A stretch of 64,000 nucleotides of DNA from Monoplex corrugatus (GCA_030674185.1 CM060312.1:4590240-4654239); one strand, 5' to 3'; numbered from the stretch's first letter, positions 1 to 60,990 are shown. Notes: a model not told the origin generated them from the letters alone. Numbers and translations are program-made.

Positions 1-300
1 GCCCTAGGTCTGTCCACCACCAGAAAGCTACAGTGACTGTGCTGTCGAGTTCATTAAGACCACCAGCCTGCCCCGGCTCACCTGTGTGCTCTACCCTGCC
101 AGCAAGCTCACCTGTCCCCTCTACCTGTCCTTCAGGGCCATGTCACAAGCGGCACACTGTCCACAGTGAACACAAAGCATGGTGTCAGCAACTTTGTACA
201 CCACAATGAGTGAGACTCTTTAGTTCACACAGCAATTACATCTTGTCGCAACAATCTCTGCTACCTGAATTCCAGGCTGTTCCCCCCACAGGGAGGGCAA
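1..300. other. GC-rich patch with donor-like sites, unresolved
   Basis: This is richer in GC than the adjoining intron. On the minus strand it carries several CAGGTGAGC/CAGGTAGAG donor-like motifs and short open frames on both strands. An exon of the srGAP tail is possible, but no reading frame matched the family convincingly. Confidence 0.25.
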
Positions 301-1001
301 CGTCGTGGGTGAAGCATCATCACCATTTATTCAGTTACCATGGAGATTCGCTTCATTTCAACTAGACACAAGTATGTGTCTGTTTGTGACAAAGATGTGA
401 TGGCAAAATTTTCTCAACTGTATGTAGATGGATCTTTTACTAAATTTGGGTGAAAGGTGTGGACTTTTGAGGAGATGGTAAATATTTAAGTTTGGAAATC
501 AGGCACCAAAGTCAAGGTCACATGGATAAAAAAAAGTGCTGATGATCAGCACTTTCTGTGAGAGGTGTGAAAACAGCACTTCCTCAGAAACTTCAGACAG
601 TTTCATTCTGTTTTCATTACTGTAACATTTTACCACTGTCCTCGCTTCACATCATGTTTCATTTCATCTGAAGCTTATTCAATGTCACAGTGACCTGAAA
701 AATACAAAAGCTGGATTTTCCACAATACTTTTTTTGTATGAAAAGTGAGATTCTAAGATTGGCTTGACCATCTAGTTCAATGTATGAAAAGGGAGATTAT
801 TAGAATGACTTGACAATCTCAACTATCTAGCTAACACTGATATGACTGGTGTCTGTCTGTGTACGTATGTATGAATGGATGTTGTCAAGAAAATGTGTGG
901 ACTGGTCACTGAGTTGTTTGAAGGTTTTTCAGTACATGGACAGTAGAACAGTATATCCTTCACAGTCTCTCTACCAGAAAGCAGACAAGGTAAACACTTA
1001 C
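301..1001. other. intron, no recognised element
   Basis: AT-rich sequence following the SH3 exon in the transcript. It contains a small direct repeat of 'GTATGAAAA..GAGATT' near 735-800. Nothing else is seen. Confidence 0.5.
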
Positions 1002-49360
<48,359 letters not shown>

Positions 49361-49549
49361 CTGATAAACACAACAATAACATTCGTGTAAATCTTGATGT
49401 ATGGCAAAGGTTGAAAGGTAAAGGTTGTCCCATGACCCTGAGAGGTCACAGGGGAGTGAATACATATAAACCTTAACTTTTATAAGAATCAGTGATAGAC
49501 TGATACAAAGAGACATAAAATCCATACACCAGGTAGGACCTCAAGACTT

Positions 49550-49690
49550 TGCCAGCACACTGGGCTTATGTCCAGGCTTATGGCTTATGCCATAATCATT
49601 ATGGATCTTGTCCATCACATGTCATCTGTGGTGTGAGTGCATACAGAATTTATTCCAAGCACAGAGATAGGATCTTCAGAAACTGAAACT
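49550..49690 (+). mobile_element. interspersed repeat family C copy
   Basis: ATGGCTTATGCCATAATCAT, GAGTGCATACAGAATTTATT and CTTCAGAAACTGAAACTGAT follow the same order as at 31085 and 62445-62550. Confidence 0.65.
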
Positions 49691-50060
49691 GATACTAAGG
49701 ACCTGCATTACAAGGACTGTGCATATCTCCTCACCCTCGCTGATTTACCTTCCCCAACTGCAACAGGTCAGGTATCCTACCCTTTCACAACCAATGGAAC
49801 TGGAGGCCGCACACATAAAAAATTTTTCACGCCAGATTCAAACCTATGCAATCAGATTATTAGTCATTCCAACCAGGTTTCCTAATGACCCAACAAAAAG
49901 TGGACAGTTGCTACCGTCCAGTCTGACCAGACAGGCCACGTCTAGGTCAAGGTTTGTTATGACTGTTCACTAACTGACAGCATGATACAGAGTAAGAGGG
50001 AACAGGCCCAGGACCAGAATGTGCAGCCTGTCAGCATTTTACAGCTGTAGACATGACAAT
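49691..50060. other. no recognised element
   Basis: Unique sequence; no F-BAR exon of srGAP could be recognised. Confidence 0.45.
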
Positions 50061-50064
50061 CAAT

Positions 50065-50330
50065 AGTTTGTAGTTTGCTCAAGAAGGATTCATCACACTC
50101 AGACAATTCCATACAAGCTCCACCAAAATCTGCCAGCAGTTATCTAGCAGGCTCTTTCGGCGTGTACAAAACACACAACATGCTCGAAAGGGTTTTGAAA
50201 CAAAAAATAAAAATGTGGCCAATGAAACAGTGACATCACCAGAATGACTGGTCCATTAGGATGGGAAACGAACAAGCCACCTTTTAAACTGAGAGATGTT
50301 TCCACTGATATACAAGATCTTAAGGCCATG
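50065..50330 (-). mobile_element. SINE-A copy
   Basis: CTCAAGAAGGATTCATCACA, ATACAAGCTCCACCAAAATC, then a single body unit ACATCACCAGAATGACTGGT, CCATTAGGATGGG and a decayed head. Confidence 0.75.
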
Positions 50331-50394
50331 CATGACTGTATCCAAAAAGTCAGCCAGCCTGTGAATAACTGTGGCCTGCCTATTATTACCATTA

Positions 50395-50942
50395 TCGTTT
50401 AAAGCCTAGCTCACTGCACACAGCCATATCAGGGCTATAACCACCTCAACACCTTGAACTGAAACATCGCCCCCCCCCCCACCCCATCCCCAATCTGGAA
50501 ATGAAAATTGAATACACCTATCAATGCATTTGTGCACATGATCAAGGATATGCCTCTGGTTTTGACCACTCTATGAATTAAATTGCCAGAGGATTTTAAA
50601 AAACAAATAAAAATATATAAACAATCTAAGGACACTAAAACATAAAAAACTGGCCTGAATTACTTAAAATTGTTTGGCACATCACATTTCCTTACAGCCA
50701 AATAAGCAGTCAATACATGTGCCCAATCATCAATCCTAAGAGAAAGCAATCAAGGCTTCACAGAACACACACACAGGTGAATGGATCAGGAAGGCAGAAA
50801 ATGATATAGGATGAGATGACAGAAAAGCAGCAAAGCAGAAACAAAGAGAGTGACAGAACAGAGGACATTTTAGCCCAGAGTTTCCATAATGTAACGAACA
50901 AGCATCTGGTATCCCCACAGGGGAGGGCCTGCTTGCGGGTTG

Positions 50943-50945
<3 letters not shown>
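50395..50945. mobile_element. family D copy 2
   Basis: GCACACAGCCATATCAGGGC, CACCTATCAATGCATTTG, GGTGAATGGATCAGGAAGGC and TATCCCCACAGGGGAGGGCC. The TATTTATAC segment is replaced in this copy. An internal C run is at 50470-50480. Confidence 0.75.
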
Positions 50946-50978
<33 letters not shown>

Positions 50979-51333
50979 ACTGTGGTGCTAAACAATCAGC
51001 AGTGACAAATCAATAGGGAATTAAAAAAGAATACAAAGCAGGAACTTGAGTATGTTTCATCGGTGTCTCCATCACCTCACCACAGTAACTAGCTGGTTGA
51101 TGACAATGATGTGACAGCGGCGACGTGAACCCACCAACACTTCAAGTCTGTGTCAATATTTCACAACTAAGAACACCACAATTCATACTGATGTGCAACA
51201 GGGGGCTACTCCATGGACAATACTTCACAACTGTGTTCATTTCAGACTGATACCTCCCATAGGGTATCATTCATGTTACAAAACACGTGGAATAAAAGAC
51301 AGACACCGCTCTAGGAGGATAAATCGGTAACAT

Positions 51334-51343
51334 GAGAGAGAAA

Positions 51344-51400
<57 letters not shown>

Positions 51401-51988
51401 GAGAGAGAGAGATGGGGGGAGAGAGAGATAGAAGGGAGGGAGAGAGAGGGGAGGGAAGGAAGGAGGGAGGGAGAGAGAGTTCAGAACACTTTATTATACA
51501 AGGACAGTAGCATGAGAGAGATAGAGAAACAGAGAGAGAGACAGAGAAACAGAGAGAAGAAAACAGAGAGACAGAGAAACAGAGAGACAGAGAAACAGAG
51601 AGAGAGACAGAAACAGAGAGATAGAGAAAAAGACAGAGATAGAGAAACAGAGAGAGACAGAGAAACAGAGAGATAGAGAACAGAGAGAAGAGAAACAGAG
51701 AAACAGAGATAGAGAAACAGAGAGACAGAGAGAAGAGAAACAGAGAGACAGAGAGATAAGAGACAGAGAGATAGAAAACAGAGAGACAGAGAACAGAATG
51801 ATAGAAAATGAAAATCAGAGAGATAGAGAAACAGAGAGATAGAGAAACAGAGAAACAGAAGATTGAAAACAAAAGAAAGAAACAATGAAACAGCTGAGAT
51901 AGAGAACAGAGAGAATAGAGAACACAGAGAGATAGAGTAATAGAGAGACACAGAACATGAGAGATAGAGAACAGAGAAAGAGACAGAG

Positions 51989-52059
<71 letters not shown>

Positions 52060-52068
52060 AGACAGACA
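51334..52068. repeat. long purine (GAGAGACAGAGAAACA)n tract
   Basis: About 730 bp of GA-rich repeat with a GAGAAACAGAGAGATAGA submotif. Flanking (GA)n blocks are at 51350-51395 and 51985-52058. All long Ser/Leu or Arg/Glu frames here are repeat artefacts. Confidence 0.95.
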
Positions 52069-52680
52069 GACAGACATACAGAGACTGAGACAGAATTGAT
52101 AGTAAATAAATGAAAATGCTATCTGCTATCAATATGGGATTAACTGTGAATAGCAGCATCAAGTCTGGATCAGCACTTTGAAAACAAAACAAAACAAATC
52201 ATGAAAAGCTTGGTATAGGCTGTTGTTTGATACTGTGAATGCACCACATGGTTTTGTGTTTATATCACCACAGAACATGAACATATCACACTCATGCAGA
52301 TAAACCAGGTCATACACAAATCCTGGCATGATCGATCACACTGAAAGATGTGTAACATTTCAAACTGTCCATTAAGAGACATCGTACAAATAACACAACT
52401 GGAATTCTATATTGAACTATGAAATCATTTCATGTCAAATGAGAAACACAGAAAAAAAAACCCAAAAAACAACAAACTAACAAAACCACAATAACAACAC
52501 TAATAAAGGGAGATGACAAGATTTCTCTAGAACTCTCCTTTTTTATACAAAATTTATTACAGAAAAATCCACATTTTGCACTTTCTTACATCAACACAGA
52601 GTGGAATGATAGTGAGAAAGGACAACTACCAACAGAAGGAACCATACAAAGATAAGATTGCTCCAACTCGGTGTGGAATC
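52069..52680. other. no recognised element
   Basis: AT-rich unique sequence. Confidence 0.45.
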
Positions 52681-52689
52681 ACATTGCAA

Positions 52690-52880
52690 TTTATATTTGT
52701 ATTAATATGTTTTCTATAATTTTCCATTGCTTTTCTTCTTTCTCCCCCATTTACAACCATGGGTATGTGTGTGTGTATGTGATTTGTGTGCATGCTACGT
52801 ATGCGTATGTTCAGCGCTTAGATTTGATATAATCAAGATTTTGCGCTATATCAATATGGTAATTATCATTATTATTATAA
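52690..52880 (+). mobile_element. L2/CR1-like LINE 3' end, plus orientation
   Basis: TTCCATTGCTTTTCTTCTTT, AGCGCTTAGATTTGATATAA and TTTTGCGCTATATC mirror the 3' UTR of the copies at 34388 and 41856, ending in an (ATT)n tail at 52866-52878. Confidence 0.8.
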
Positions 52881-53164
52881 CTTGGCAGTGTTCTGGTTGA
52901 GGAGGCAGAACCGTTGGGAGGGAAGGGAGGATGGACATCAGGATCAAAATACCAGCGGTGAAAACATTGGCGTCTCTATCATGTCACTTCCGCATGACCT
53001 AGGAATACATACTTCCCATCCAACAATTTGCAACAGTTGGTCAATAATTCATCCACGGAACTGGAAGAGAGACCTGACCAAGACTTGCAATCTGTCAATA
53101 TCCCACATCAGTGGACAGGGCAATCAACAGTGGTGAGTTACAAAGCCATACACAAAGCAATGGC

Positions 53165-53490
53165 ACAAGAAAGACTCTAATCTCCTGGACAGACAGACAA
53201 TAAAACAAATACAATGGCACAAGAAAGAATTCAATCTCCTGGACAACAGACAATCAATATGATGACCCACAAGGAATTACATGCAGCACTGACAGAAAGA
53301 AGATTCCAATCTCCAGGACAGACAATCAATAATTATAAGCCACAAGTGATTACATGGAGCACTGAACAGAAAGAAGATTCCAATCTCCGACAGACAATCA
53401 ATATTGATAAGCCACAAGTGAATACATGCAGCAATGACAGAGAGAAGAATTCCAATCTCACAGAAAATCAACAGTGATACCACAAGTGAA
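53165..53490. repeat. ~60-bp minisatellite (GAAAGAAGATTCCAATCTCC)
   Basis: Five units with GAAAGAAGATTCCAATCTCC, GGACAGACAATCAATA and CCACAAGTGATTACATG. Confidence 0.85.
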
Positions 53491-53685
53491 CACAAGTAAT
53501 GACAGAAGTAAGAAATGCTAATCGAAGCAGGCAACAGTCATCACACTTCTATACAACTATGTTTTTCGAACAACAAAAACAATGTACATGCATGAAGAAG
53601 GATGATATGGTGAGTATTCTTCTGGTCTTTACAGAGAAGTTCAAAGACAGGATGGTTACAACCTAAAGACCTATAGGTTTTTCCT

Positions 53686-53686
<1 letters not shown>

Positions 53687-53717
<31 letters not shown>

Positions 53718-53817
53718 AGAGAGACAGAGACAGACAGACGGACAGACAGAGACAAGAGAGAGTGTGTGTGTGTGCGCTCACGCGTGTGCCCACACCATGT
53801 GTGTGTGTGTGTGTGTG

Positions 53818-53859
<42 letters not shown>

Positions 53860-53860
53860 G
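53687..53860. repeat. (GA)n and (TG)n microsatellites
   Basis: Purine run to about 53760, then (TG)n to 53858. Confidence 0.95.
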
Positions 53861-53944
53861 TATGCGCGCGTGGATGCATGCATGTGCATGCGTGTGGGTG
53901 TGTGTACGTGTGTATGTGCGTGTTGCGCATGCATAAGCAAGCAA

Positions 53945-54680
53945 ATGTAGAATGGGTTCACGTGTCTCATCAGACTAGCAGTCTGGAATGAATACCAACA
54001 AGACAGGGCAATCACAGTCCGAAACAGCCACCCAAAGATATGAGATAGCTCCATCCTGCATCATGAAGACACCCAAATGGCTGACTGAAGACACAAGAAA
54101 AAATCTGTTTCGTGCATCATGAAGACACCTAAATGGCTGACTGCAGACAGAACAAACTTGTTTTGACCCACACTGGAAAACCCACCTGACCTATAACAGA
54201 ACTTTTTACATGTGTCTATGTACTTCCTCTACAATGTCCAATCTATCAAATTTTGCAGTAAAATGTAAAATAGTGGCGAAGTAGCTATTTCATTTACCCC
54301 TTTTCCTCAGAAGAAAGAGTACAGGTATGTGAATACTGTTAAATTCTAAAGTGGACTTACACCAACCAGAGTTACTGATGATGCAAACTCAAATGCGTTT
54401 ACTTCAGAAACTAACAAAGAAACCATTCATTCATTCATTATTTCCTTTATTGTATATTCACCATTCATCAATTATTTCTTTTAATGTTTATTCACACACA
54501 TGCTTTTGGACAAAACATAAACTGTTGGTCTTCGCGTTTATTTAGCCATCATCTCTTCCTACTCACGAAAAGCAAAACTCTAATCTCTCAGAAACTGTGC
54601 AATATCCGTAATTTTCTAATGCAGTGTCATAAAAGCCTATAATATAAAGCCGAGAAAGTGATAATCAAAATAAACACAAG
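53945..54680. other. no recognised element; 45-bp duplication near 54055-54140
   Basis: GCATCATGAAGACACCCAAA + TGGCTGACTGAAGACA recurs once. The rest is AT-rich. Confidence 0.5.
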
Positions 54681-54863
54681 TCTTATAAAGTAGGGCAGCT
54701 AGACAGAGAAATTACTGCTGAAAAGTTGGACACGCCAAACACACAACTGCGTGTCGCTGTGTCGTCAAACATCCACTGTATGCCTCTGACCAACATCTGG
54801 ACAGACGGACAGACAGACACTCTATGGTCAAAACGCTGACGACCCTCCCCCCACTCCCCACGT

Positions 54864-54869
<6 letters not shown>

Positions 54870-54917
<48 letters not shown>

Positions 54918-54942
54918 CACACACACACACACACACACACCC
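54870..54942. repeat. (CA)n microsatellite
   Basis: Nearly pure CA run. Confidence 0.97.
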
Positions 54943-55251
54943 TACATCATCCACTCTAAAGTCAAAACAGTGACCACTCTAGCACGGTAAACAGACTGCA
55001 CTCTCCCTCTCCCCCCTCCTTCACTCCACCACCATACACTTCACACTTCCTCCAAGTGGACTTCACTTGGGTCCGTTCGCAGAGGCAGGTAAAGAGAGAG
55101 AGAGGTAAACGAGTACACCACCAATGCAGGTGGGCTGTAGGTGTGAGACACTGAAGGCAGGTGTTGATGTGGGTGGGGGTGAGAGATAGGTGACCCAGGA
55201 ACCACCAGACTGGAGACTGGAGGGAGGGGAGGGGGAAAGGTGTTTTTATAT

Positions 55252-55440
55252 TTAACCTTTTCACTCCCACATCTTGTCTACCAAAATCCTGCATTGTCAA
55301 CTGTGCCAGGAAAGCAAAAACTTAACCCATCGACTCTCACCATATCCACTAGCTTCCTACAGGAAGCTGGTGGACAGGTGAGGGAGCCAAAGGGTTAAGG
55401 TTTTGCTGTTATGGATATGGTGCAGGAGTCAAAGGGTTAA
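55252..55440. mobile_element. TTAA fold-back MITE, near-complete copy
   Basis: TTAACCTTTTCACTCCCACA at the left and AGGAGTCAAAGGGTTAA at the right. Inner inverted modules are CCACTAGCTTCCTACAGGAA and AGCTGGTGGACAGGTGAGGG around a central CTACAGGAAG. It abuts family D copy 3. Confidence 0.88.
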
Positions 55441-56150
55441 AGCCAAGCCGAATGCGCAAAGCCGTATCAGGGCTTTAACCACTTAAAAATTTAAAACATC
55501 TAGTCGGAAAAAAATGGAGGAAAAAAGTACACCTATCAATGCAATCGCCCACATAACCTAAGGATATGACCCTGGCACTAACCATTCCGTCTGAGTTATC
55601 AAAAGACGGCTTAAACAACTGAATACAACACAACTCTTATGTATTTACTATTACCAAGGACACTCAAATATACACACATAAGGAAAGGCCTATATTATCT
55701 AAAATTATTTCTGCACATCACATTTTCTTAGAGCCACAAATGCACTTAATACATGTATTCAATTATCAACCCTAAAAGAAAGTATACAAGGCTTTACATA
55801 ACACATACAGGTGACTGGATTGGCAAGGCACAAAATGACAGGAAGAGATGATAGAAAGTAAAGAAGGAAGACAGAAACAAAGAGACTGACAGAGCAGAGG
55901 AAATTTCTAGCACAGAATTTCCAGAAGGTGGGGATACTATATTTACAATGACAGAGCCCCCAGCATCCCCATTTTCATCCTACCAAGGTGGATCACGAGA
56001 ACCGAATAAAGCATCGGTTTCTCACAATGCTCTATAATTATTGAAGGCTTCTACAAAAAAACTTTTTTCGCTAGTCCTCGTATACTCTAAGAATGGTAGG
56101 ACTTTAAAACTCAACTCAACTCAACCCAGCATCCCCACTAGGGGAAGGGT
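55437..56150. mobile_element. family D copy 3, interrupted by a 153-bp insertion
   Basis: GCCGTATCAGGGCTTTAACC, CACCTATCAATGCAATCGCC, GGTGACTGGATTGGCAAGGC and CCAGAAGGTGGGGATACTAT. Near its right end it is split by the element at 55972-56124. Confidence 0.8.
55959..56137 (+). mobile_element. 153-bp retroposon with (CTCAA)n tail and 13-bp TSD
   Basis: CCCAGCATCCCCA occurs at 55959-55971 and 56125-56137. The insert starts TTTTCATCCTACCAAGGTGG and ends TAAAACTCAACTCAACTCAA. A simple-repeat tail plus a 13-bp duplication indicates LINE-mediated insertion; the source family is not recognised. Confidence 0.88.
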
Positions 56151-56502
56151 GAGGGTGTATACCTTCATCAGCACTAAAAAGGTATGTATGCATTAAAACA
56201 TAGTAAAGCAAAACTGACTGAATAAAACAAAGGTTGTCCCATCACACTGAGGTTGGTAGTGAGTGTCTGGTAGTGACTGCCAACATTTCTCAGGGCCAGA
56301 GTTTCGAGACAATGCCCGTCCCCTCTTCCTGACTGCTTTACCTTACCCAACCCTGAACAGAGTCAGGTACACATTCACAACTGGGTAGACTGGAGGCACA
56401 GAGAACTTTGTGTGTGTGTGTGTGTGTGTTTCGTTCTGCCCCCCATCTTCTGCACATTCCTGTATCACACTACCCACACGGTGCTCATCTTCACCTTTCA
56501 AC

Positions 56503-56850
56503 ACACCTCCACACCCACTGACACTGAGGTCACCATGACACCTCCACACCCACTGACACTGAGGTCACCATGACACCTCCACACCCACTGACACTGAGGT
56601 CACCATGACACCTCCACACCCACTGATACTGAGGTCACCATGACACCTTCACACCACTGACACTGAGGTCACCATGACAGCTCCACACCCACTGACACTG
56701 AGGTCACCATGACAGCTCCACACCCACTGACACTGAGGTCACCATGACAGCTCCACACCCACTGACACTGAGGTCACCATGACAGCTCCACACCCACTGA
56801 CACTGAGGTCACCATGACACCTCCACACCCACTGAGGTCACCATGACAGC
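56503..56850. repeat. 35-bp minisatellite, 10 units
   Basis: CACCTCCACACCCACTGACA + CTGAGGTCACCATGA, with CACCTCC/CAGCTCC variants in separate blocks. Confidence 0.96.
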
Positions 56851-56907
56851 CGGCCATGAAGGCCCACAGATTCCCAGACATTTTTTAAGCATTTCATTTC
56901 CGCAACC

Positions 56908-57311
56908 TATCCACCAGATCATCATCATCAGGTGCCTTACCGCATAGCGTTGGCGATCATGGACTTCCATCTGCCTCTATCTCTTGTTGCCTCAAGCATT
57001 TCTTCCACCCTCCTTGTCCCCAGCCACTCTGCAAGTCCGTCTAGTATCTTCTCCCTGGGTCTACCTGGTGCTCTCTTTCCCTCCAGCTTTCCCGTTGTGA
57101 TCAGGTGCTCCAAATCCCCTTTCCTCATAAAATGGCCTATAAATGTTGCCTGTCTTTTCCTAATCTTCCTTATGAATGATCTTCTTGTGTCTGCCTCCAT
57201 CAAGACCGTCTCGTTTGTTTTCTTTGCTGTCCATGGAACTCTCAACATTCTTCTTAGAAACCACATCTCGGCTACCTCGATCTTGTTCTGGCTTTGTTGT
57301 ATCCACCAGAT
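56908..57311 (-). mobile_element. LINE 3' fragment 3, (GAT)n tail, 12-bp TSD, nested in a MITE
   Basis: TATCCACCAGAT flanks the insertion at 56908-56919 and 57300-57311. The minus-strand frame encodes MWFLRRMLRVPWTAKKTNET and GHFMRKGDLEHLITTGKLEG. The target sequence CCTATCCACCAG is itself a module of the TTAA MITE, whose remainder continues to 57449. Confidence 0.92.
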
Positions 57312-57449
57312 ACAAAACTTAAAACCCTTTCACTCTCTCAACCAATCCACTAGTTTCCTGCAGGGAGTGAAAGGGTCAAGTTTTTGCTTTGCTGTCATGG
57401 CTGACAATGCGGGATGCTGGCGGATTGGGTGAGGGAGTCAAAGGGTTAA
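57312..57449. mobile_element. TTAA fold-back MITE, right part
   Basis: CCAATCCACTAGTTTCCTGC, AGTTTTTGCTTTGCTGTCAT and GGGAGTCAAAGGGTTAA. The left part lies before 56908, separated by LINE fragment 3. Confidence 0.82.
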
Positions 57450-57657
57450 CAACATAACGACACGGAGGGCAGCAGAAGGTGTGGAACAGCAAACGCCAGC
57501 TACAGAGGAAACGTGAGAGAAATGGACAGGTTTGAACAGGTGAGAAATGTCCAACATCATGGAGATGCGTGACGAGATATCCAAGCCGTGCCGGCAATCA
57601 ACACTCCAGGGGAGTGACTCTCATCACGGAAAAGGAGGGAGGGAGGGGAAGATGGAG

Positions 57658-57934
57658 GGGAGAGAGCGAAAGAGAGAGAGCGAGCGAGCGAGCGAGAAAG
57701 AGAGCGAGCGAGAGAGAGAGAGAGAGCGAGAAAGAGAGCGAGAAAGAGAGAAAAAGAGAGAGAGACAGAGAAAGAGACAGCGTGAGAAAGAGAAAGACAG
57801 CCAGCGAGAGAGAAAGAGAGAGCGAGCGAGAGAGAGCGAGAAAGAGAGAAAGAGAGCGAGAAAGAGAGAAAGACAGAGAGAAAAAGAGAGAAGACAGAGA
57901 AAGAGACAGCGTGAGAAAGAGAAAGACAGCCAGC

Positions 57935-57971
<37 letters not shown>

Positions 57972-58164
57972 AAAAGAGAGCCAGCGATAAAGAGAGAGAA
58001 AGAGAGAGCCAGCGAGAGAGAAAGAGAGAGCGAGCGAGAGAGAGAGCGAGAGAGAGAGAGAGAGAGCGAGAAAGAGAGAAAAGAGCGAGAAAGAGAGAAA
58101 GACAGAGAGAAAAAGAGAGAGAGACAGAGAAAGAGACAGCGTGAGAAAGAGAAAGACAGCCAGC

Positions 58165-58210
<46 letters not shown>

Positions 58211-58253
58211 AAAAGAGAGAGCCAGTGAGAAAGAGAGAGAAAGAGAGAAAGAA

Positions 58254-58314
<61 letters not shown>
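57658..58314. repeat. long (GA)n-rich tract with ~180-bp internal duplications
   Basis: AGACAGCGTGAGAAAGAGAA + AGACAGCCAGCGAGAGAG recurs at about 57776, 57905 and 58135, showing higher-order duplication in an otherwise simple purine tract. Confidence 0.95.
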
Positions 58315-58315
<1 letters not shown>

Positions 58316-58872
58316 AATCAGAACGGTGATGATACTGATGATGCTATGGAGTTCTGAGTTCTGACTTATACTGAGTGACAGGGCTGCACTCTTATGATTT
58401 AAATATACTGGCATCGACCAGGCGTGAGCAATACAGACACTTGCGGTCGTGGTCAGGAAAGTTGATCAATATCCTCAGTGACGTAGACTATCTGTAAAGT
58501 GGATGAGACTCGACTGTGTGTTGTATCAGTTTTCTCAAACGCAAACTGTACGCTCAACTCTGGACAGGAGCTAATCAGGCTGAAAAATCCCACTCTCTGT
58601 ACGCACGCGCGCACACACACACAGGTACATCTTTCTGGGGGGGGGGGGGGACGGGGGACTGATTGGGGATTTGAACCCACTATGCCCACAACTTCACGTT
58701 ACTCAGCAGGCACAAAATTTTAAACTGAACACGACTAGAAACGGAGCGATCCCAATGAAAGAAATTCTCTCTACCTGCCCATCCGACAAACATCAGGTCA
58801 GCCCATGAGTAATCAATGCAGAGTAATCAATCTGCGAGGTGCACTGAGGGCTGAAGCTTGATCAGTCCAGAC

Positions 58873-58873
<1 letters not shown>

Positions 58874-58907
<34 letters not shown>

Positions 58908-59220
58908 GACAGACACACACACACAGACAGACAAACAGCCAGACAGACAGACAGACAGACACACACCACACACAGATAAACACAAGACCCACCACACACA
59001 CACACAGACAGACAGACACACACACCACACACAGATAAACACAAGACCCACCACACACACACACAGACAGACAGACAGACAGACAAGACACACACACACA
59101 GACAAACACAAGACCCACCACAACACACACACACACACAGACAGACAGACAGACACACACACACACCACACACAGACAAACACAAGACCACCACACACAC
59201 ACACACACACACACAGACAC
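58874..59220. repeat. (CA)n/(CAGA)n tract with 50-60 bp units
   Basis: CACACAGATAAACACAAGAC + CCACCACACACACACAGACA is repeated about four times within CA-rich sequence. Confidence 0.95.
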
Positions 59221-59683
59221 CGCCAACAAACGACCCCCCTCCATGCATGCACACACTTCGCTGTGGTCAAACACTTCCACACATCCGGTCTGACGGCAAA
59301 GTAAACACACAGAACCCTCCCCCCCCCCTCCGTCCATATCCCTACCCCCCTCTCTCTTCCCACAACACACACACACACACACCCCGAGTCCCACACAATC
59401 CCCTGCATGCATGCACCCTGCTCACAGGTCAAAACTCAACGGCCAGGGAGGCAGGGACATAGTAAACACTCTGTTTCCTCCCCTCCCCCCCTCCTCTTCC
59501 TCACCTACTCAACACCCACACAGTTATTGTAACCACAGACCTTGCCTGTGACTGCAATCAACGAGAAAATGTTGCGTACTTTCTTTGTTACAACCGATTC
59601 GTATGCGAAAGCTTCAGTTCACTCCAAATATTTTTTCTACCAGAAAGTAATGCCCCTTGTTTAAGGTTCTTATAACATAAATA

Positions 59684-59967
59684 TGTGTGCGTGCCAGTGT
59701 GTGTACATGCGTGTATGTGCGTGCTGTACGTGTATTTATATATGTGCGTACATATACGTTGTGTGTGTATGTGTGTGTGTGTGTGGGTGGTCGCGTGTGT
59801 GTTTTGTGTGTGTAGTGTGTGTGTGTTGTGTGTTGTGTGTGTGTGCGCGCGCGCGCGCGTGTATTTATATATGTGCGTACATATAAGTTGTGTGTGTATG
59901 TGTGTGTGCGTGTGTGTGTGTGGGTGCGCGCGTGTATTTATATATGTGCGTACATATACGTTGTGTG

Positions 59968-60000
<33 letters not shown>
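59684..60000. repeat. (TG)n tract with ~100-bp repeat units
   Basis: TGTATTTATATATGTGCGTA + CATATACGTTGTGTGTG recurs three times. Confidence 0.93.
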
Positions 60001-60002
<2 letters not shown>

Positions 60003-60524
60003 GCGTATACCTTTTTCATAGATTTTATACATTTTTCTTTCTTACTATTTTCATCATTTATTGTTGTTATTCTTGATGCATGCTCGTTACAATACGTATG
60101 TTCGATGGTGTGTTGTTTATTGTAGTTGTTATAATTTATGTTTTTTATTATGTGTGTGTGTGTGTGTGGTGCCCGCCGCACGCGAAACGACCTGTATACT
60201 TTTTTCATACGATTTTATACATTTTTCCTTTCTTACCTATTTCTCATCACATCTTATTAGTGTTATTCTTGATGCACTGCTCATGCTTATGTTACAATAA
60301 CGTATGTATCCGACTGGTAGTTTGTATTACAATAATATACAGCTCTTATAATCAAAACCCTTTTTTTATCTTACTTTAATTAATCGTTTTATTTCATTTT
60401 ACGTAGGTTATGACTTGTTTGTGAAGTACAACGGGCATGTTTCGACATGGACTGTTCGCACAACAGAAATGACTTTTTAAAAATTACAAATGAGTTTTCA
60501 GTGTGATGGGTCACACACGACACA

Positions 60525-60777
60525 CTCACACATTACACTTACTCAAACACACACTACCTTCCCCATCCACACACACACACAGACACACACACACATTACA
60601 CTTACTCACACACTACCTTCCCCATCCACACACACACACAGACAAAGACACAAAGACACACATACAAACACAAAGACACACAGACAAACACAAATACACA
60701 CAAAGACTGAGACTCAAGACAGACACCCACTCACAACACTCACACACAGAGATGAGAGAGAGAAGAAGAGACGAAGA

Positions 60778-60860
<83 letters not shown>

Positions 60861-60990
60861 CACAAAGACACAACATACGAAGACTCTGAGACTCAGACAG
60901 ACACATACACTCACAGACAGACAGACACACACACTCAGACACACACACACACAACAGACACAGACAGACAGACAGACACACACATACACA
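60525..60990. repeat. (CA)n and (GA)n microsatellites
   Basis: CA-rich blocks surround a pure (GA)n at 60787-60857. Confidence 0.95.

Noticed and set aside
1..150. Minus-strand open frame as a continuation of srGAP after SH3
   Set aside because: One frame fits the phase but its translation is Trp/Gly-rich and unlike the srGAP tail, so it was not annotated as coding.
51276..52192. Ser/Leu-rich 'membrane' proteins from the minus strand
   Set aside because: Translations of a purine simple repeat; the same applies at 57557-58414 and 48755-49124.
57547..57640. Possible first exon on the plus strand (MSNIMEMRDEISKPC)
   Set aside because: Short, followed by purine repeat; no match to srGAP or another family, and in the opposite orientation to the gene.
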